Below the pieces are notes generated by a model. The model was given only the letters and a program-made list of their open reading frames with translations, had not been told where the DNA came from and searched no databases. Shown here in pieces: positions 32,298-39,730 of a stretch of 64,000 bases of DNA. Source of the DNA: Scatosoma sp045594025 (GTDB lineage: Bacteria; Bacillota; Clostridia; Christensenellales; Borkfalkiaceae); contig JAZNXS010000017.1 in NCBI GenBank assembly GCA_045594025.1, positions 3,156-67,155 on the forward strand. Direction: 5' to 3'. Position 1 is the first letter of the stretch; the number at the start of each line of letters is the position of its first letter. Both the position numbers and the translations under genes were made by a program.

Positions 32298-33908
32298 ATG
32301 AGCAAACAATATTTTGGCGTAATGCTGGATATGTCAAGAAATGGCGTAATGAAACCGAACACGGTAAAGAAATTCGTAGATTATATTTCTTCGTTCGGTT
32401 ATAACATGTTACAGCTTTATACGGAAGACACGTATGAAGTCATAAACGAGCCTTATTTCGGGTATCTTCGCGGAGGATATAAAAAGGAAGAGATTCAAGA
32501 AATAGACGGGTATTGCAAGGAGAAAGGCGTGGAATTAATTCCTTGCATTCAAACGTTGGCGCATGTAAAGACAATCTTTAAATGGTTTGAATATCAGGGT
32601 ATCAACGATTGTGCGGATATTCTGCTGATTGACGATCCTCGCACGTATCAGCTCATTGATAATATGTTCGCGACGCTTGCGGAGAGTTTTTCTTCTCGAA
32701 AAGTACATATCGGCATGGATGAGGCGCACATGGTCGGGCTTGGGAAATATATGGACAAGCACGGGATTTGCAATCGCCATGATTTATTGAAAAAGCATCT
32801 TGCTAAGGTTGTGGAAATTGCGAAAAAGTACGGATTTCAGCCGATGATGTGGTCGGATATGTTCTTCCGTATGTCGAATAACGGGGAATATTATGGGCGT
32901 AAGATGAATTTACCGCAGGAAGTGGTAGAAGGCGTGCCTGACGTTTCGCTTGTTTACTGGGATTATTACCACAAGAACAAAGCGGACTATCGCGCAATGG
33001 TTGAGGCGCACGAAAAATTCGGTAAAGAAATTTGGTTCGCAGGCGGCGCATGGGGCTGGGTTGGCTTTGCGCCTGCCAACAGATACACCTTACAGACCAT
33101 GAAGCCTGCGATGGACGTTTGCAGAGAACGGGGGGTGAAAAACGTTTTCCTCACGCTTTGGGGAGATAACGGCAGAGAATGTTCGTGTTTTGCGCTGTTG
33201 CCCTCGCTGTTTTATATCAAACGTTACTACGACGGCGTGACGGACAGAAAGCAAATTGCGAAAGAGTTCGAGGCGTTAACGGGAGAGTCGTTTGAACGAA
33301 TGATGAACACGGACGATCCCAACTACGTCGGCGGGAATAAGGACGGGTTTAGAAATCCCAGCAAGTACATGATATACACAGATCCTTTCTTCGGTTGGTT
33401 GGATACGCAGGTAAAAGAGGGCGTGGATAAGCAGTATAAAAAGCTGGCAAGAAGGTTTGCGCTCTACGCAAAGGAAAGCAAAAATTTCGGTTATATTTAC
33501 GACGTTTTGTCAAAACTCAGCCGCTTGCTTTCGTATAAGTATGACTTGGGCGTAAGGGTTAGAGAGGCCTACCAGGGACGAGATGAAGCCGCGTTAAAGA
33601 CAATCGTTGCCGACTTCAAAAAGACAGAAAAAGCGGTGGAAGCGTTCTATCAGGCATTCCGCACGTTGTGGCATAAGGAAAATAAACCGCACGGCTTTGA
33701 GGTGCAGGATATTCGACTGGGCGGCTTAAAGCAACGCTTACAGCATTGCCGAGAAAGGTTGGAGGCGTATCTTCGCGGCGAGGAAGAAACTTTGCCTGAG
33801 TTGGAAGAGGTGCTGCTTGATTTCTGGGGGAATGGTTTGAATTACGACAAGAATCCCCCTTGCTACCAAGATTGGAGCTCAATCGTAACAGCGAATCAGC
33901 TGTATTGA
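32298..33908 (+). CDS. GH20-family beta-N-acetylhexosaminidase, cytoplasmic
   Basis: Retaining glycosidase of 536 residues acting on terminal beta-GlcNAc or GalNAc by substrate-assisted catalysis. The catalytic pair is Asp141-Glu142 in 'VHIGMDEAHM'; other barrel landmarks are 'MLQLYTEDTYEV', 'PCIQTLAHV', 'MMWSDMFFR' and 'LTLWGDNGRE'. There is no signal peptide, so it probably works on imported oligosaccharides. The C-terminal 180 residues are helical and lack the usual N-terminal GH20b domain. The ATG at 32298 has AAGGAG upstream; an earlier in-frame ATG (32253) lies in the leader. A fitting partner of the GH112 phosphorylase. Confidence 0.85.
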   Translation: MSKQYFGVMLDMSRNGVMKPNTVKKFVDYISSFGYNMLQLYTEDTYEVINEPYFGYLRGGYKKEEIQEIDGYCKEKGVELIPCIQTLAHVKTIFKWFEYQGINDCADILLIDDPRTYQLIDNMFATLAESFSSRKVHIGMDEAHMVGLGKYMDKHGICNRHDLLKKHLAKVVEIAKKYGFQPMMWSDMFFRMSNNGEYYGRKMNLPQEVVEGVPDVSLVYWDYYHKNKADYRAMVEAHEKFGKEIWFAGGAWGWVGFAPANRYTLQTMKPAMDVCRERGVKNVFLTLWGDNGRECSCFALLPSLFYIKRYYDGVTDRKQIAKEFEALTGESFERMMNTDDPNYVGGNKDGFRNPSKYMIYTDPFFGWLDTQVKEGVDKQYKKLARRFALYAKESKNFGYIYDVLSKLSRLLSYKYDLGVRVREAYQGRDEAALKTIVADFKKTEKAVEAFYQAFRTLWHKENKPHGFEVQDIRLGGLKQRLQHCRERLEAYLRGEEETLPELEEVLLDFWGNGLNYDKNPPCYQDWSSIVTANQLY

Positions 33909-33964
33909 GCATAGTAAAAATGGTGCAATGCGTAGAAACTTATTGATTTAAACTTAATAATGAA

Positions 33965-33997
33965 GGGGCAGGTATGCGTTGAATGCACGTCTGTCCT
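33965..33997. repeat. Degenerate copy of the GGGGCAGGTATGCG palindrome
   Basis: Left arm GGGGCAGGTATGCGTT is intact; the right arm GAATGCACGTCTGTCC has diverged. It lies after the GH20 gene, where a terminator would be. The rest of this 310-base gap is AT-rich up to the next promoter. Confidence 0.65.
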
Positions 33998-34173
33998 TTG
34001 GCTTTATATTTTTTCAAAACAATATACCGTATTTTTCATCATGTTATTGTCATATAAAGGAAAATAAACGTCAAAAAAACATTCCTAAACAATAAAAAAT
34101 GTAGAAAAACAAAGGAAAGTTAAAAAATGCGCCAATCGCGGATATTTTAAAGTTCGTATAGCGTCTGATAAAA

Positions 34174-34200
34174 TATATATGGTATAATATACCATATATA
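34174..34200 (+). promoter_or_regulatory. Promoter -10 centred in a 12-bp perfect inverted repeat
   Basis: TATATATGGTAT (34174-34185) and ATACCATATATA (34189-34200) are perfect inverted repeats around AAT. The -10 box TATAAT (34183-34188) is at the centre, and the -35 is weak. A repressor dimer on this site would occlude the promoter of the phosphoesterase-mannosidase unit. Confidence 0.65.
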
Positions 34201-34218
34201 AGGACAAGGAGAAAATGT

Positions 34219-36555
34219 ATGAGCAAGAAAAAATGGATCGCCTTATTACTTTGCGCTGCTATGTCGTTGGCAAGCGTTGGCGCAATGGCCTCGTGCAGTG
34301 AAATTTTTAATGGCGGCATTCCTTTTATAAGCACCGTGGGTTCCGATGACGAAACGTCCTCCGACGACGTAAGCTCCTCTGCCGATTCAAGTTTTTCTAA
34401 CAACACGCAAGGCGGCGGCGATAATACGCAGGGTGGCGGAGACAATACGCCGAAAGAAATTGCCGATTATGTCGATTTTGTCGTGGACGTGGAAACGGGG
34501 CGAGACATTCGCGTGTTACAGCTCACGGATATACAGACGCTCAGTTGCGACCAAAAACGCTATGAAAGCCGCGTTAGCAGCAGTACGCCTGCGGATACCT
34601 TTATGGGCTATGAAAGATACGTAGGGCAGGTTATCGAACGTTACGATCCCGACTTCATCATTATGACGGGGGATAATACGTACGGGGAATTTGACGATTA
34701 TGGCGAACAATTCCTGCATTTGATTTCGTTTATGGATTCCTTTGAAATTCCTTGGGCGCCCATCTTTGGCAACCATGATAACGAGAGCAACATGGGCGTA
34801 GACTGGCAATGCGACCAGTTTGAAGCGTCCGAATATTGCCTTTTTAAGCAGAGGGGATTGACGGGCAACGGCAACTATTCCGTCGGCTTGACGCAAGGCG
34901 GGAAATTGAAGCGAGTATTTTACATGCTCGACTCCAACGGTTGCAGCAATATGAGCGCGATTTCCTATGCCAACGGTCACAGTACGACAGCGGTGGGCTT
35001 TGGCGAAGACCAAATCCTTTGGTATTCCGAAAGTATGGAGGCGGTGACTGAGACATATCCCGAAGCCAAGCTTTCCATGGCGTTCCATATCCAAATTTCC
35101 GTATTCGCGGACGCTTTCAAACAATACGGTTACAGCTCGTCGACCATTCGGAACAATCCTATCGATCTCGATACTATGGACGAGGCGAAAGCGGCAGGGG
35201 ATTTCGGATATATCGGAAGAGAGCCCAAAACGCCTTGGGACCAAGATCATAAAGTATGGAAGACGATTTTGAAATACGGCGTCGATTCGGTGTTTGTCGG
35301 GCACGAGCATTGCAACAGTGCGTCGATCTCCTATCAAGGCGTGCGCCTCACCTACGGACAAAAGAGTTCTACGTTCGATCGATATAACAGCAATGCAGAT
35401 GGTCCTGTAATGGGCGGCACGTACATCAATCTTTCCGAAGAGGACGGTTCTATTGCAGACGCAGGGTTGTATCTTTACGACAAGACGTTGGGCTACGAAA
35501 AACCCGAAGATCCCGTAGAGGAAGAAACGAAAATTACCATCGATAATATTCCCGAAGGAGCGACGGTTACGGAGTTTGATTTCAACGGAACGGACTTTGA
35601 TACGACGGTGAACACGACAGCAATCAAATCTGAAGACGCGGAAAAGCTGACGGACGTTTCGGGTGTTCCCGAAGGGTACACAGGGGGCGTATACGGGTAT
35701 ACGACGAGCAACTTCGGCTGCGTAGGCATTAAATTCCCTCAAAACGTCAACGCGGATAAGATTCTGGCGGTATTTGTGAAGATGTACGTTACTGATTATA
35801 CAGTAACTTCGGGAAAAGAGCCTTTGCTTCGTATTTACAACGACGAGGAAAACACCATTTTGATTGAAAAACCGTATTCTGACCTCGGCGGCGAGACGGG
35901 GAAATGGGTATACGTAGACATTTTAGAGCTTATCAACAGCGCGCAAGGAATTGTGGAGAATGGCATTCTGGCTCCGTTTACCTTCTTGTACCGTTTCTAC
36001 GGCGATACGACCGGCACAGTGTATTTCGATTCGATAACGGTTGTTTCCAACGGAGATATCTACAACTTCGATAAGCCTGAAGTTCCTGACGAGGAAAGAG
36101 CTACCGGCACGGTACGCGGCGAAACGTATTATCAATATTCCATTGATGAATTCCAATACATCAAAGGAGAATTAAATGGCGGGAGTACGCTGTTCCTCTC
36201 GATCAAAGAGGAAAGCTATTCTTTTAAATTCAACCTAACGCCCGAAACATTCAAAGGGCAGCTTTGTCTTTACGGCTATACCAGTAAAAGTTCATATCAA
36301 TCGGGAATCCGTGTGAGTATCACCTCCAAGGAAGTAAAAATCGGCTCCGGCTCTGGCTCGAAAACCTTTATCATGGATAGAGCGTATGAATTCGAAGTTG
36401 GTTTCGTCAAGCTCTTTAACGGAAACACGGTTTACACATTCGTAAAGGTGGACGGAAACCTTGTCGCATGGGAGTTGGTAGAGGCATATGGTAAAACGGC
36501 TGGAAATATAGCGATTTCTGCCCAAAAAACTCAAGATTTGTTTACCTTAAGTTAA
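34219..36555 (+). CDS. Secreted lipoprotein metallophosphoesterase with C-terminal beta modules
   Basis: Extracellular, lipid-anchored phosphoesterase of 778 residues. The signal peptide ends 'GAMASC' (Cys26), followed by a Ser/Asp linker with a repeated 'GGGDNTQ' unit. The calcineurin-type domain (about 80-430) shows 'LQLTDIQTL', 'FIIMTGDNTYGE', 'PIFGNHDNES', 'SMAFHIQIS' and 'VFVGHEHCN'; the first motif has Gln where DxH enzymes have His, a change seen in related gut proteins. The last 330 residues are two beta-sandwich-like modules. A phosphatase for host or dietary phosphate esters is plausible. The beta-mannosidase gene follows 34 bases later, so co-transcription is likely. Confidence 0.85.
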   Translation: MSKKKWIALLLCAAMSLASVGAMASCSEIFNGGIPFISTVGSDDETSSDDVSSSADSSFSNNTQGGGDNTQGGGDNTPKEIADYVDFVVDVETGRDIRVLQLTDIQTLSCDQKRYESRVSSSTPADTFMGYERYVGQVIERYDPDFIIMTGDNTYGEFDDYGEQFLHLISFMDSFEIPWAPIFGNHDNESNMGVDWQCDQFEASEYCLFKQRGLTGNGNYSVGLTQGGKLKRVFYMLDSNGCSNMSAISYANGHSTTAVGFGEDQILWYSESMEAVTETYPEAKLSMAFHIQISVFADAFKQYGYSSSTIRNNPIDLDTMDEAKAAGDFGYIGREPKTPWDQDHKVWKTILKYGVDSVFVGHEHCNSASISYQGVRLTYGQKSSTFDRYNSNADGPVMGGTYINLSEEDGSIADAGLYLYDKTLGYEKPEDPVEEETKITIDNIPEGATVTEFDFNGTDFDTTVNTTAIKSEDAEKLTDVSGVPEGYTGGVYGYTTSNFGCVGIKFPQNVNADKILAVFVKMYVTDYTVTSGKEPLLRIYNDEENTILIEKPYSDLGGETGKWVYVDILELINSAQGIVENGILAPFTFLYRFYGDTTGTVYFDSITVVSNGDIYNFDKPEVPDEERATGTVRGETYYQYSIDEFQYIKGELNGGSTLFLSIKEESYSFKFNLTPETFKGQLCLYGYTSKSSYQSGIRVSITSKEVKIGSGSGSKTFIMDRAYEFEVGFVKLFNGNTVYTFVKVDGNLVAWELVEAYGKTAGNIAISAQKTQDLFTLS

Positions 36556-36589
36556 TAAGTATATTGTTTTAGTTAAATGTAGGAGTAGT

Positions 36590-38995
36590 ATGGAAAAATT
36601 TTATCTTAACGGACAATGGAAAATCACCAGCAATACCTATGACGTAGTGGGCGAAGTGCCCGGTTCTGTTTACGCTGCTTTGCTTGCAAACGGTAAAATC
36701 GAAGATCCCTTTTACCGAGATAACGAAAGGAAAGCCTTGGCGATTATGGACGAGGAATTTACCTTTACAAAAGAGTTCGAATATACGAAAAAATCGAGCA
36801 GCATTTTACTGGTGTGCGAGGGGTTGGACACGCTTTGTGATTTGTATATCAATGGGAAATTCTTGGCACATACGGACAATATGCACAGGACGTATCATTT
36901 TGAAGTCGCGCCTTATTTAGTGGACGGAAAGAATGAAATCAAGGCCATCTTTTCTTCTGCGGATGCCTATATGAAAGCGAAACGCGAAGAAAAAGAACTC
37001 ACGGATGGATCAGGAGCAACGTTGCTGGGTTTCAGCTATTTAAGAAAGGCGTTTTACATGAACGGCTGGGATTGGGGACCTATCCTGCCTGATGCGGGAA
37101 TATGGAAGGATATCTATCTCATTGACGGCAACATTCCCCGTATTACCGACGTAAGAATTTTACAAAGACATGAAAACGGGAAGGTTTACGTTACCGTAAA
37201 AGCGGAAACTAGTCTTTCCGCGGACGTAAAAATCCAAGTGATTGCGCCTGACGGCTCGATAGTAAGCGCCCCCAACGGGGAGGAAGTAGAAATTAAAAAT
37301 CCTCAGTTATGGTGGCCGAACGGCTACGGAAAACAGCCGTTGTACCGCGTTGTGAGCGAATGTCTTTCCGAGGGGAAAGTAGTAGATACGAACGAGAAGA
37401 AAATCGGTTTAAGAACGCTGATCGTCAGCCGTGAAAAGGACGAGTGGGGAGAAGAATTCTGCTACAAAGTGAACGGCATAAAAATTTTTGCCATGGGCGC
37501 TGATTACATCCCCGAAGATAATATTTTAAGCAGGCTTAGCCGCGATAGAACGAAGAAATTATTAGAAGACTGTATCTTTGCGAATTTCAACGCAATTCGT
37601 GTTTGGGGCGGCGGTTTTTACCCGCACGATGATTTTTTCGAGTTGTGCGACGAGCTGGGTATCATCGTGTTTATCGATTTGATGTTCGCTTGCTCGGCAA
37701 TGCCGACGGCGCAAGATTTCTACGACAATGTGAAAGTGGAAATTGTTCAAAACGTAAGAAGATTCCGCCATCATGCCTGTATCGGTGTCATATCTGGGAA
37801 CAACGAAATTGAAGAACAGGCTTCCATTGAGAATTGGTGGAAGCAAGAAGAAAAAGACGGATACGTAGAGCTCTTTGAAAAGATTATTCCTCCCATTATG
37901 CAGGCAGAATGCCCGGAAATTTCCTTTGTTACGTCTTCGCCGTCTTCTCATGGTTTTATGGTTGACGATCCGAGAGCTGAAAATATGGGCGACAGCCATT
38001 ACTGGCAGGTATGGCACGGCGGACTTCCGTTTACCGAATACAGAAAGCACTACTTCCGTTTTTTGAGCGAATTCGGATTCCAGTCTTTCCCGTCAATGAA
38101 GACGATAGAAGAAATTACTTTGCCAGAGGATAGAAATCCGTTTAGTGAAGTGATGGAAATACATCAAAGAAACGGTTCTGCAAATGGGAAAATTCTCAGT
38201 TATTTATCGCAAACCTACCTTTATCCTTACAATATGGAAAATTTGGTGTATGCATCGCAGCTTTTGCAGGCGGAAGCTATCAAATACGGCGTAGAACATA
38301 TGCGTAGAAACCGCGGCAGATGTATGGGCGCGTTGTATTGGCAATTAAACGATTGCTGGCCTGTGGCAAGCTGGGCGAGTATCGACGGTTACGGCAGGTA
38401 TAAAGCGTTGCATTATGAAGCTAAACGCTTCTTTGAGCCGATACATATTTCTTGTGCGGAAGTTGGGGAATATACTAAGCGCAGAGATATCAACGCGGAA
38501 CGTTATTTTGGGTATGAAACCAAAGCACAAATTTTCGTTAATAACGATACCTTGCAGGACGTGGAAGGCTTGGTGGAATGGCAACTTTGCTCGACAGACG
38601 GAAAAGTGTTGCAGGCGGGTAGCGAAAACTTGAAAGTGGAAGCACTTTCCTATGCAAGTTTACAAGAAATCGATTTCCACAAAACAGACGTAAAAAACAA
38701 TTATCTTTCTTTCTCTTACGTTGTGGACGGCAGGGTGATTTCTTTTGGGACGGTATTATTTACAAAGCCGAAACATTTCCACTTTGTTGATCCCAAGCTG
38801 GAGATTTCGGTGAATGGAGACGAAATTATAATAAAAGCTGCGGCGTTTGCAAAATACGTGTATATCAGCAATCCAAACGACGATTTGATTTTGTCGGATA
38901 ATTTCTTTGATATGAACGCAGGGACGAAGACGGTGAAAGTGATTTCGGGCGACAGCAGTTCTTTGAAGGTAAAATCGGTTTTCGACGTTCGATAA
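36590..38995 (+). CDS. GH2 beta-mannosidase, cytoplasmic
   Basis: Retaining exo-beta-mannosidase of 801 residues removing terminal beta-mannose, as at the core of N-glycans or in mannans. Domain order is typical: N-terminal jelly roll ('GEVPGSVYAALLANGKIEDPFYRDNE'-type opening, abbreviated), beta sandwich, and TIM barrel. Landmarks are 'NGWDWGPILPDAGIW', 'WGGGFYPHDDFFELCDELG', the acid/base Glu in 'ISGNNEIEEQ' and the nucleophile Glu in 'LSEFGFQSFPS'. No signal peptide. The start has a GTAGGAG site. It follows the secreted phosphoesterase and sits 3 kb from the GH20 enzyme, so the region reads as a host-glycan utilisation block without visible transporters. Confidence 0.9.
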   Translation: MEKFYLNGQWKITSNTYDVVGEVPGSVYAALLANGKIEDPFYRDNERKALAIMDEEFTFTKEFEYTKKSSSILLVCEGLDTLCDLYINGKFLAHTDNMHRTYHFEVAPYLVDGKNEIKAIFSSADAYMKAKREEKELTDGSGATLLGFSYLRKAFYMNGWDWGPILPDAGIWKDIYLIDGNIPRITDVRILQRHENGKVYVTVKAETSLSADVKIQVIAPDGSIVSAPNGEEVEIKNPQLWWPNGYGKQPLYRVVSECLSEGKVVDTNEKKIGLRTLIVSREKDEWGEEFCYKVNGIKIFAMGADYIPEDNILSRLSRDRTKKLLEDCIFANFNAIRVWGGGFYPHDDFFELCDELGIIVFIDLMFACSAMPTAQDFYDNVKVEIVQNVRRFRHHACIGVISGNNEIEEQASIENWWKQEEKDGYVELFEKIIPPIMQAECPEISFVTSSPSSHGFMVDDPRAENMGDSHYWQVWHGGLPFTEYRKHYFRFLSEFGFQSFPSMKTIEEITLPEDRNPFSEVMEIHQRNGSANGKILSYLSQTYLYPYNMENLVYASQLLQAEAIKYGVEHMRRNRGRCMGALYWQLNDCWPVASWASIDGYGRYKALHYEAKRFFEPIHISCAEVGEYTKRRDINAERYFGYETKAQIFVNNDTLQDVEGLVEWQLCSTDGKVLQAGSENLKVEALSYASLQEIDFHKTDVKNNYLSFSYVVDGRVISFGTVLFTKPKHFHFVDPKLEISVNGDEIIIKAAAFAKYVYISNPNDDLILSDNFFDMNAGTKTVKVISGDSSSLKVKSVFDVR

Positions 38996-39023
38996 ATGTA
39001 AAACGTACGGATTAAAAAAGAAA

Positions 39024-39056
39024 GGGGCAGGTATGCGTTCAACGCATACCTGCCCC
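39024..39056. repeat. Perfect GGGGCAGGTATGCG palindrome at a convergent gene end
   Basis: GGGGCAGGTATGCGTT (39024-39039), one central base, AACGCATACCTGCCCC (39041-39056): a perfect 16-bp inverted repeat between the convergent beta-mannosidase and spoVT genes. It is nearly identical to the element at 25533 and may work as a bidirectional terminator. Confidence 0.85.
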
Positions 39057-39072
39057 CTATAATTTTATAAAC

Positions 39073-39618
39073 TTATTCAAATTGATTTGCTAAAATGTCC
39101 GCCGTCAGCTTGGCGAGATTCATTTCATTCGCGTCCATTTTTGCGCCGCTTTCTTTCGAGAGAACGGCAACAGCGCCAAGGCAATCCCCACCCGATACGA
39201 TGGGCACGATGACCTGCGCCGTGATGCCTTCCTCACGGCTGTTGGTGATGGGAAGAATATCGCCACCCTCTGCAGCGTTTGCAATATAACTGCGTCTTTC
39301 GCGCATAATTCTGTCCATTTCCTCGGATAAGCCTTTCCCGTCAAGGTCACGTTTTCCGTCGCCAAATGCATGCAAAATACCGTCGGTATCGCAAATCACG
39401 GCAAGCTTACCGCTTAAGTCGTTTAAGGAACGGGCGGTCGCCTTGCTGAAACGTTCCAAAGTCGCGATAGGGGAGTATTTTTTGAGCATTAGCTCGTCAC
39501 GGTCCGTAAAAATTTCCAAAGGGTCGCCTTCTTTGATGCGCAAAGTGCGGCGGATTTCTTTTGGAATCACCACACGGCCAAGTTCATCTATTCTTCTAAC
39601 AATTCCGGTTGCTTTCAT
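39073..39618 (-). CDS. spoVT: Stage V sporulation protein T (SpoVT)
   Basis: Transcription factor that tunes forespore-specific sigma-G genes during endospore formation. The 181 residues have an N-terminal AbrB-type swapped-hairpin DNA-binding domain, 'KATGIVRRIDELGRVVIPKE', and a C-terminal GAF-like domain starting near residue 55. The size and the two-domain order match SpoVT rather than the shorter AbrB. The chosen start has GGAGG; the open frame continues 24 codons upstream through a T-rich stretch with no site. With spmA and spmB elsewhere in the window it indicates an endospore-forming lineage. Confidence 0.93.
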   Translation of the reverse strand: MKATGIVRRIDELGRVVIPKEIRRTLRIKEGDPLEIFTDRDELMLKKYSPIATLERFSKATARSLNDLSGKLAVICDTDGILHAFGDGKRDLDGKGLSEEMDRIMRERRSYIANAAEGGDILPITNSREEGITAQVIVPIVSGGDCLGAVAVLSKESGAKMDANEMNLAKLTADILANQFE

Positions 39619-39681
39619 TTTCTTTCCTCCAATTACAAATATTGTGCGTCGTGAAAGAAAAAATATACCAACAAAAAAGAA

Positions 39682-39711
39682 AAATGGCAATTCTGTTGAG
39701 AATCGCCATTT
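39682..39711 (-). terminator. Terminator of the metalloprotease gene
   Basis: AAATGGCAATTCT (39682-39694) and AGAATCGCCATTT (39699-39711) form a long stem with one mismatch; the minus-strand product ends in a T run. Confidence 0.75.
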
Positions 39712-39730
39712 TTTTGATAAGTTGTATCGA

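Noticed and set aside
34516..35742. 408-codon frame opposite the phosphoesterase
   Set aside because: Antisense shadow; the plus-strand protein has signal peptide and metal motifs.
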